64,000 bases of DNA from Cryptomeria japonica (taxonomy: Eukaryota; Streptophyta; Pinopsida; Cupressales; Cupressaceae). The notes below the pieces were generated by a model that saw only the letters and a program-made list of their open reading frames with translations, did no database searches and was not told where the DNA came from. How positions within the stretch are numbered: position 1 is the first letter of the stretch; each line of letters opens with the position of its first letter. The DNA lies in the NCBI RefSeq assembly GCF_030272615.1, contig NC_081411.1, forward strand, positions 827,442,897-827,506,896, given 5' to 3'. Below are positions 58,141-64,000 of this stretch, in pieces. Made by a program: the position numbers and the translations under genes.

Positions 58141-59436
58141 GCACACTTGAGTAGTAGGTCTTTAATGGTGCCTTATTTTTTTTTATCATGCATTTCATTT
58201 CAAACAATGATCATTAAACCTTAATGTTCAATTTTTTTATGTCTATATTAAAGATGTGTTCAAAATGCAGGTCTATTGATGAACTTTTTTTTTGGCAACA
58301 CGGTTTTTGCCTGCACATAGCAGGTACACTCGATATAATCGAAAGGGACGTATTTTTGCAACACGACTTATTATCATGCATTTGATCAGCGTTACAATTT
58401 TTGTTTAGAGAACACTATTTGACAATTTTTTATGATATAATTATCACAAAACCTTTATGGTCATGCAGGTCTTTTTTGATGATATACAATAGAATCACAT
58501 TATTATTTTTGCATCAACATAGTGGAATCTATTGATATAATTCGAAGGGATGTATTTTTATGGTATATAATCCCACCTTTTCATTTATTATCATGCATTT
58601 CAATTGAAGTGATTATCATAAAGCTTTTATGTTCATCCATGCATTTTATGTGTAGACTAACGATTCTTAAAAATACAGGTTCATGCTAGATCATCCGCTA
58701 TTGACAAGATCCTCTCTTGGTGATGGTACATATTCCTTTGTGCATTAAGATGCCAAATTTTGTGCATAAACATTAAATCAAGTGAATTTATTGCTATTTC
58801 GAAATGACCATATCTGCCATCGTCTTCAACCATGCAGAGAAATGCAGTGAGAATGGCTTTAATCAACATGTGTCTTTCTTCAAAGTTATGCTTGTATACT
58901 TTGCAGAGAAACTGGTAAGTTTCGTAATTATACAATCTTGTACGTCTTTAAAATGTTTCAAATGATCTATTTATAATTTGACAAACTAATTTGTATTAAG
59001 TGTTATAATTTTTTTCTTGTAGCACATTCATTCCGCATAAAAAGGTTACTTATTTTGGTCCTCATTTATATGCAGGCATTTTTGTATGTAAGCTTTTCTC
59101 TTAGGACATGAGGATGTCTTATGCAAATGAAGTGGGATGTTGTATTTTTATATGGATGTGAACTAATGTAACATTGGAATGATGATATACAATGTCCATG
59201 AGCAAATTGGTTTAGTTATATTGATGATATACAATGTATCTATACATGAGTACATTGGTGTAGTTGTATTGATAATGAAAAAAAAAAAATCATGTTTGCA
59301 TATCCCTTCATAGATGTCACATGCAAGTGTAATGGTAATTATGTGTATACAATACATGGAAATATTGATGATCATTATGTGTCTATAGTGTAATGCTTGT
59401 TTATCTATATTTTTCATTGAACAAGTTAGGACCATG
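58141..59436 (+). repeat. Gene-free 3' flank with three ~200-bp diverged repeats
   Basis: TTATCATGCATTT starts at 58183, 58371 and 58588 mark a tandem unit of about 190-215 bp. The unit also shares GATATAAT..CGAA.GGGA.GTATTTTT (58332, 58534) and a tatgttcat..gcaggt segment. Weak frames on minus at 58681-58935 and 59163-59567 show no motif and are probably chance. No gene recognised. Confidence 0.5.
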
Positions 59437-62160
59437 GATTCCAAGTTAGGATTTTGTAGGGACCCCTCTTGTGGCCCCATAGGTTCAAACAGATCATTCA
59501 CAGGTGCCACGGATTTTGAGTTAGGGTCCGTCAAAGTTTGACAATTTTTAGCACTTAGGGCGCTCAAGGGACAATGTCGGTAGGGTATGACCCCGAGCGT
59601 TCGACTGAGTGGGGGGGAAAAATAGGAGCATGCATAGGGTAATAATATCTAACTGTACATGTCAGAGCTGACGGTTTGTCATCATGATGAGCAGAACGAG
59701 AAAACGGTCATGAGACAACATTCGAATGAATGAGACTGACGATTTTTTTTCCAATCGAAAAATTGCTGCCCTAATAAAACCATAGGGAAACTTGAAAAAA
59801 CAAGATAGGCTTTTGTAGGGACCCCTCTCATGGCCCTGTAGGTTCAAATAGATCACTTGCAGGTGCCACAGATTTTGAGTTAGGGCCCGTCAAAGTTTGA
59901 TAATTTTTAGCACTTAGGGCGCTCAAGGGACAACGTCGATAGGGTATGACCCCGAGCATTCAACCGACTGGGGGGGGGGGGGAAATAGGAGTATGCATAG
60001 GGTAATAATGCCTAACTGGACATGTCAGAGCCAACGGTTCATCATCGTGACAAGCAGAACGAGAAAATGACCACAAGACAACATTCGAATGAATGAGACT
60101 GACGATTTTTTTGCCAACCAAAAAATTACTACCCTAATAAAACCGTAGGGAAACTTGAAAAATTGAGATATGCTTTTGTAGGGACCCCTCTCATGGCCCC
60201 ATAGGTTCAAACGGATCATTTGCAGGTGCCACAGATTCCAAGTTAGGGCCCATCAAAGTTTGACAATTTTTAGCACTTAGGGCGCTCAAGGGACCACGTT
60301 GGTAGGGTATGACCCCAAGCGTTTGACCAAGTGGGGGGGAAAGTAGAAGCATGCATAGGGTAATAATGCCTAACTGGACATGTCAGATTTGATGGTTCAT
60401 CATCACGACGAGTAGAACGAGAAAACGCCCACGAGACAACATTCGAATGAATGAGACTAACAATTTTTTTGCCCACCGAAAAAATGTTGCCCTAATAAAA
60501 CCGTAGGGAAACTTGAAAAACCGAGATAGGCTTTTGTAGGGACCCCTCTCGTGGCCCCGTAGGTTCAAATGGATCATTCGTAGGTTCCACGGATTCTGAG
60601 TTAGGGCCCATCAAAGCTTGACAATTTTTAGCACTTAGGGCACTCAAGGGACGACATCGGTAGGGTCTGACCCCGAGCGTTCGACTGAGTGGGGGAACAA
60701 AATAGGAGCATGCATAGGGTAATAATGCCTAACTAGACATTTTGAAGTCGACGGTTCATCATCGTGATGAGCAGAACGAGAAAACAACCACGAGACAACA
60801 TTCGAATGAATGAGACTGACAATTTTTTTGCCCACCAAAAAATTGCTTCCCTAATAAAACCATAGGGAAACTTGAAAAACCAAGATAGGATTTTGTAGGG
60901 ACCCCTCTCATGGCCCCGTAGGTTCAAATGGATCATTCACAAGTGCCATGGATTCCGAGTTAGGGCCCGTCAAAGTTTGACAATTTTTAGCACTTAGGGC
61001 GCTCAAGAGACAACGTCGATAGGGTATGACCCCGAGCGTTCAACCGAGTGGGTGGGAAAAATAGGAGCATGCATAGGGTAATAATGCCTAACTGGACATA
61101 TCGAAGCTGACGGTTCGTTATCTTGATGAGTGGAACGAGAAATTGGCCACGAGACAACATTAGAATGAATGAGACTGATGATTTTTTCGCCAACCAAAAA
61201 ATTGTTGCCCTAATAAAACCGTAGGGAAAATTGTAAAACCAAGATAGGATTTTGTAGGGACCCCTCTCATGGCCCTGTAGGTTCAAATGGATCATTCGCA
61301 GCTCCCACGGATTCCTAGTTAAGGCCCGTCAAAGTTTAAAAAATTTTAGCACTTAGGGCGCTCAAGGGACAACGTCGGTAGGGTATGACCCCGAGCATTC
61401 GACCGAGTGGGGGGGGAAATAGGAGCATGCATAGGGTAATAATGCCTAACTAGACATGTCAAAGTTGATGGTTCATCATCGCGACAAGCAGAACTAGAAA
61501 ACGACCATGAGACAACATTCAAATGAATGAGACTGGCATTTTTTTTGCCCACCGAAAAATTCCTGCCCTAATAAAACCATAGGGAAACTTGAAAAACCAA
61601 GATAGGATTTTGTAGGGACCCCTCTTGTAGCCCCTTAGGTCCAAACAGATCATTCACAGGTACCAGGAATCCTGAGTTAGGGTCTGTCAAAGTTTGACAA
61701 TTTTTAGCACTTAGGGTGCTCAAGGGATGACGTCGGTAGGGTATGACCTCGAGCGTTCGACCGAGTGAGGGGGAAAAAGAGGACCATACATAGGGTAATA
61801 ATACTTAACTGGACATGTCGGAGCTATTGGTTCATCATCGCGACAAGCTGAATGAGAAATTGGCCACACGACCATTCAAATGAATGAGAGTGATGATTTT
61901 TTTGCCAACTGAAAATTTCTGCCCTAATAAAACCGTAGGGAAACTCGAAAAACCAAGATAGGATTTTGTAGGAACCCCTCTCATGGCCCCATAGGTTTAA
62001 ACTGATCATTTGCAAGTGCCACGGATTTTGAGTTAGGGCTCGTCAAAGTTTGACAATTTTAGCACTTAAGGCGCTCAAGGGACGACGTCGGTAGGGTATG
62101 ACCCTGAGCGTTCAATCGAGGTGGGGGGAAAAATAGGACCATGCATAGGGTAATAATGAA
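59437..62160. repeat. 359-bp satellite, about 7.6 tandem copies
   Basis: The marker caaagtttgacaattttt, or a close variant, recurs at 59532, 59891, 60254, 60612, 60971, 61330, 61688 and 62044 (spacings 359, 363, 358, 359, 359, 358, 356). Copies differ mainly by transitions. A similar ~64-codon minus-strand frame (RGPYKSLSxFFKFPYGFIRA) appears in nearly every copy. The frame is not kept at a fixed start or end and 359 is not a multiple of three, so it is a by-product. Confidence 0.95.
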
Positions 62161-62330
62161 TTGTATTAATTATTGTTCATTAAATGAATTGTATTGTATT
62201 GTTCATTAAATGAATTGTATTGTTCATTAAATGAATTATATTTTTCATTATACAAACAACACTTATGATGAAATGAAATGAATTGTATTGTTCATTAAAT
62301 AACCATTATTAACCATTGTTAATTATTGGA
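62161..62330. repeat. Short TTCATTAAATGAATTGTA repeat
   Basis: The unit ttgttcattaaatgaattgta occurs about five times with variants. ATTCATTTAATGAA symmetry makes each unit palindromic. It directly follows the 359-bp satellite. Confidence 0.75.
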
Positions 62331-62568
62331 ATGAAGATTAAAGATTTCCATGATAACACCATGCACAGATGAGCAACAATTTATATGATAGAATATCAAC
62401 TTCTGTATATATAAAAATGTCAAATGATAACAAATGTATGTCCACACACAAATATGGCATAAACGCCAACTCAAACAAAATGTATGTCTAAATACGTGAA
62501 TGTATGTCCATATACAAAATATGCATGCCAACTAGACATGTAAGCATCCCAAAACTATAAATAACATC
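62331..62568. other. Short gene-free segment
   Basis: AT-rich with two ATGTATGTC repeats near 62434, 62480 and 62502. Probably 3' untranslated or flanking DNA of the gene that ends at 62569. Confidence 0.4.
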
Positions 62569-64000
62569 CTAAGCTACTGATAGATCATCAAAATCGATCT
62601 TCTTCGCCACACTGCTCGGCTCTAAAGGATCTTGCACAAGAAAAACAAACCACGATTAATATTAGTTATATTATATAATTCACATTCGAAAAGTTAACAT
62701 AAAAATGTACTATAATTGAACTACTCATGTTTACCTCATCTCCACGTTTTCTCTTCGGCTTTGTAGGACTTTTGATGTATGTCTAGAGGAGGTATGTTTT
62801 CAATATTTTCATACACAACCTACATATGTTCAGAAACATGGCATTGATACAAGTTAGCATATAATTGTCATTGATAATAATAAATTATATCTACTAAACA
62901 CAAAATAAAATAAACACACATCTACTCGAGGCATCTCTTCTTCTTCATCATCTTTAAGTATACTGGGTGTAGTCATCAAGGATGTGAAGCCAAGAATTCT
63001 CTGTACATATATAGAACAAGTATATGAAACTATCAATCTATGTCTAGACGTGTATAATCACTATAAGTTATTTAAACTATTCATTCAATCATATTTGCAT
63101 TCAATTACCTTTCCCTTGTCTCCAACTGCACTACCAGATCCTAAATCACACTGCCCCGCACTCGTGTTGCTTGTGCCCTACAAGAGTAAAATAAGATATA
63201 CATGCAAGTTACTACATAATCTAATTAATACTAATATAAATGATTAGCATGTATGTACAATAAAATACAAACAACTAGGTGCAATAATATATGTACCATC
63301 AAGCTATCAAGGCCAAATGAAATGGCCGACAAGGTGCTCTTCTGAATCTGTCTCGACTCCCCCTTGGTCATCAACTGTTAAATAGACCATGTAAATAAAA
63401 ATTAGTACTTAATATTATCTAGATTATAAATATTCATTTAAAATATAACATGAACTATGAAAATAAAAATCTTACCACTACATCATCAATGTATGATGAC
63501 AGTGCCTCCTCGCCTCTAGCATGCGAGGACTCCCCAGGGTATCCTCCAATCTGTGTCATAACATCTGGTGCATCATGCATCTCATGCACCTCATAATCTG
63601 CACTGTCCACAGGAGGATCGACGGGTTGTCCAACTAGACCCAAGCATACGTTCCCACACATGACACAACTATGGGGCACGCATATGTGTGGAGCCGATGA
63701 TGACATGTTAGCGCCACCAAATGCACCGCTACCATCAAAAGTAAGCTGAGCTATTGACCCAGCTTGAGAAACCAAAAGGCTTCTCAAAGAGTGAATAGTC
63801 GATATGGTCCATGAAGCCACCTCACAAATGATATTTGGATGTTGCACTGGAGGTGGGGGATCAATAGGAGGAGGGGGGACATATGGGCCCTGGACTACTC
63901 TGACTTCCTCAGGTCTATTTTGGAGCATACCTAAACCCACACCCTAGAAAGGTTGGATGTCAAAGTAGTTCACATGTTTTGTATCCCCCAAAAGCTAATG
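62569..64000 (-). pseudogene. 3' part of an unrecognised spliced gene, with stop codons
   Basis: Six minus-strand exons are supported by GT/AG borders: >64000-63476, 63374-63297, 63177-63109, 63000-62926, 62819-62735 and 62630-62569. The first four junctions keep phase 0 (78, 69 and 75 nt exons); the fifth exon is 85 nt and the last joins in phase 1, ending LSVA and TAG at 62571-62569. Introns are only 75-119 nt. The first exon starts beyond the window and reads GDTKHVNYFDIQPF, a TAG at 63946-63944 (expected Gln), then a Pro-rich run (YVPPPPIDPPPP) and Ser/Gly/Asp-rich sequence. Exon five has a TGA. No known domain is seen; the C-terminal tail of a transposon-linked or PMD-like protein is possible. 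The regular splicing indicates a real gene, now probably broken. Confidence 0.55.

Noticed and set aside
58681-58935. 84-codon minus-strand frame
   Set aside because: No motif, no supporting context. It lies in the repeat-bearing 3' flank of the transposase-like gene on the opposite strand.
59437-62160. Series of ~64-codon minus-strand frames in the 359-bp satellite
   Set aside because: They are the same peptide repeated because the DNA is repeated. The unit length breaks the frame between copies.

Overview
The window looks like intergenic DNA of a large plant genome, most probably a conifer or other gymnosperm. The evidence is nested LTR retrotransposons, two plant-type L1 LINEs with a C-terminal RNase H, a plant mobile domain (PMD) relic, AT-rich filler and several satellites. 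I see no rRNA, tRNA, CRISPR array, bacterial operon or organelle gene. Almost every long coding frame belongs to a mobile element. Most are interrupted, and the stops are usually TAG where CAG (Gln) or TGG (Trp) is expected, which fits decay of methylated cytosines.

Layout from the left. 1-3430 (minus) is an L1-type LINE cut by the window edge. 3914-11655 (plus) is a second, nearly complete LINE (ORF1; endonuclease-RT-RNase H ORF2; an extra downstream frame; poly-A) with a candidate 18-bp target duplication. 11674-15541 holds pieces of older LTR elements, one with a TATA box and primer-binding site on plus and one LTR on minus, plus minisatellites. 15567-23357 (plus) is a complete Ty3/gypsy-type element (1.2-kb LTRs, TSD TGTTG) that encodes gag and protease but no reverse transcriptase or integrase. 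23358-27057 (plus) carries a PMD-family pseudogene split by a 980-bp solo LTR. 27058-29650 is non-coding with minisatellites and a pair of matched hairpins.

From about 29600 to 45880 (minus) lies a decayed Tat/Ogre-like gypsy element with leader module, gag, protease, G-patch, RT, two RNase H domains and integrase. Its gag is split by a complete Ty1/copia-like element at 36082-43723 (TSD CAAGG). That inner element has no pol. It carries a gag with four CCHC knuckles and a ~1,114-codon reading frame I do not recognise. A second pol-less copia element (45881-50061, TSD GGAAG) and a 1339-bp solo LTR (50743-52081, TSD CAAGT) follow.

The right part differs. A 1.55-kb array of a palindromic 20-mer lies between inverted GA and TC tracts (53281-55060). 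A degenerate DDE-type transposase-like gene of an unusual family follows (55376-58140). A 359-bp tandem satellite (59437-62160) separates it from the 3' exons of a spliced minus-strand gene that runs off the right edge (62569-64000).

The strongest leads are the transposase-like gene, the inner copia-like element with its large unknown ORF, and the palindromic satellite. Three complete LTR elements with gag but no pol in one window suggest that Gag-bearing parasites are favoured in this genome. They would need RT and integrase from autonomous relatives.
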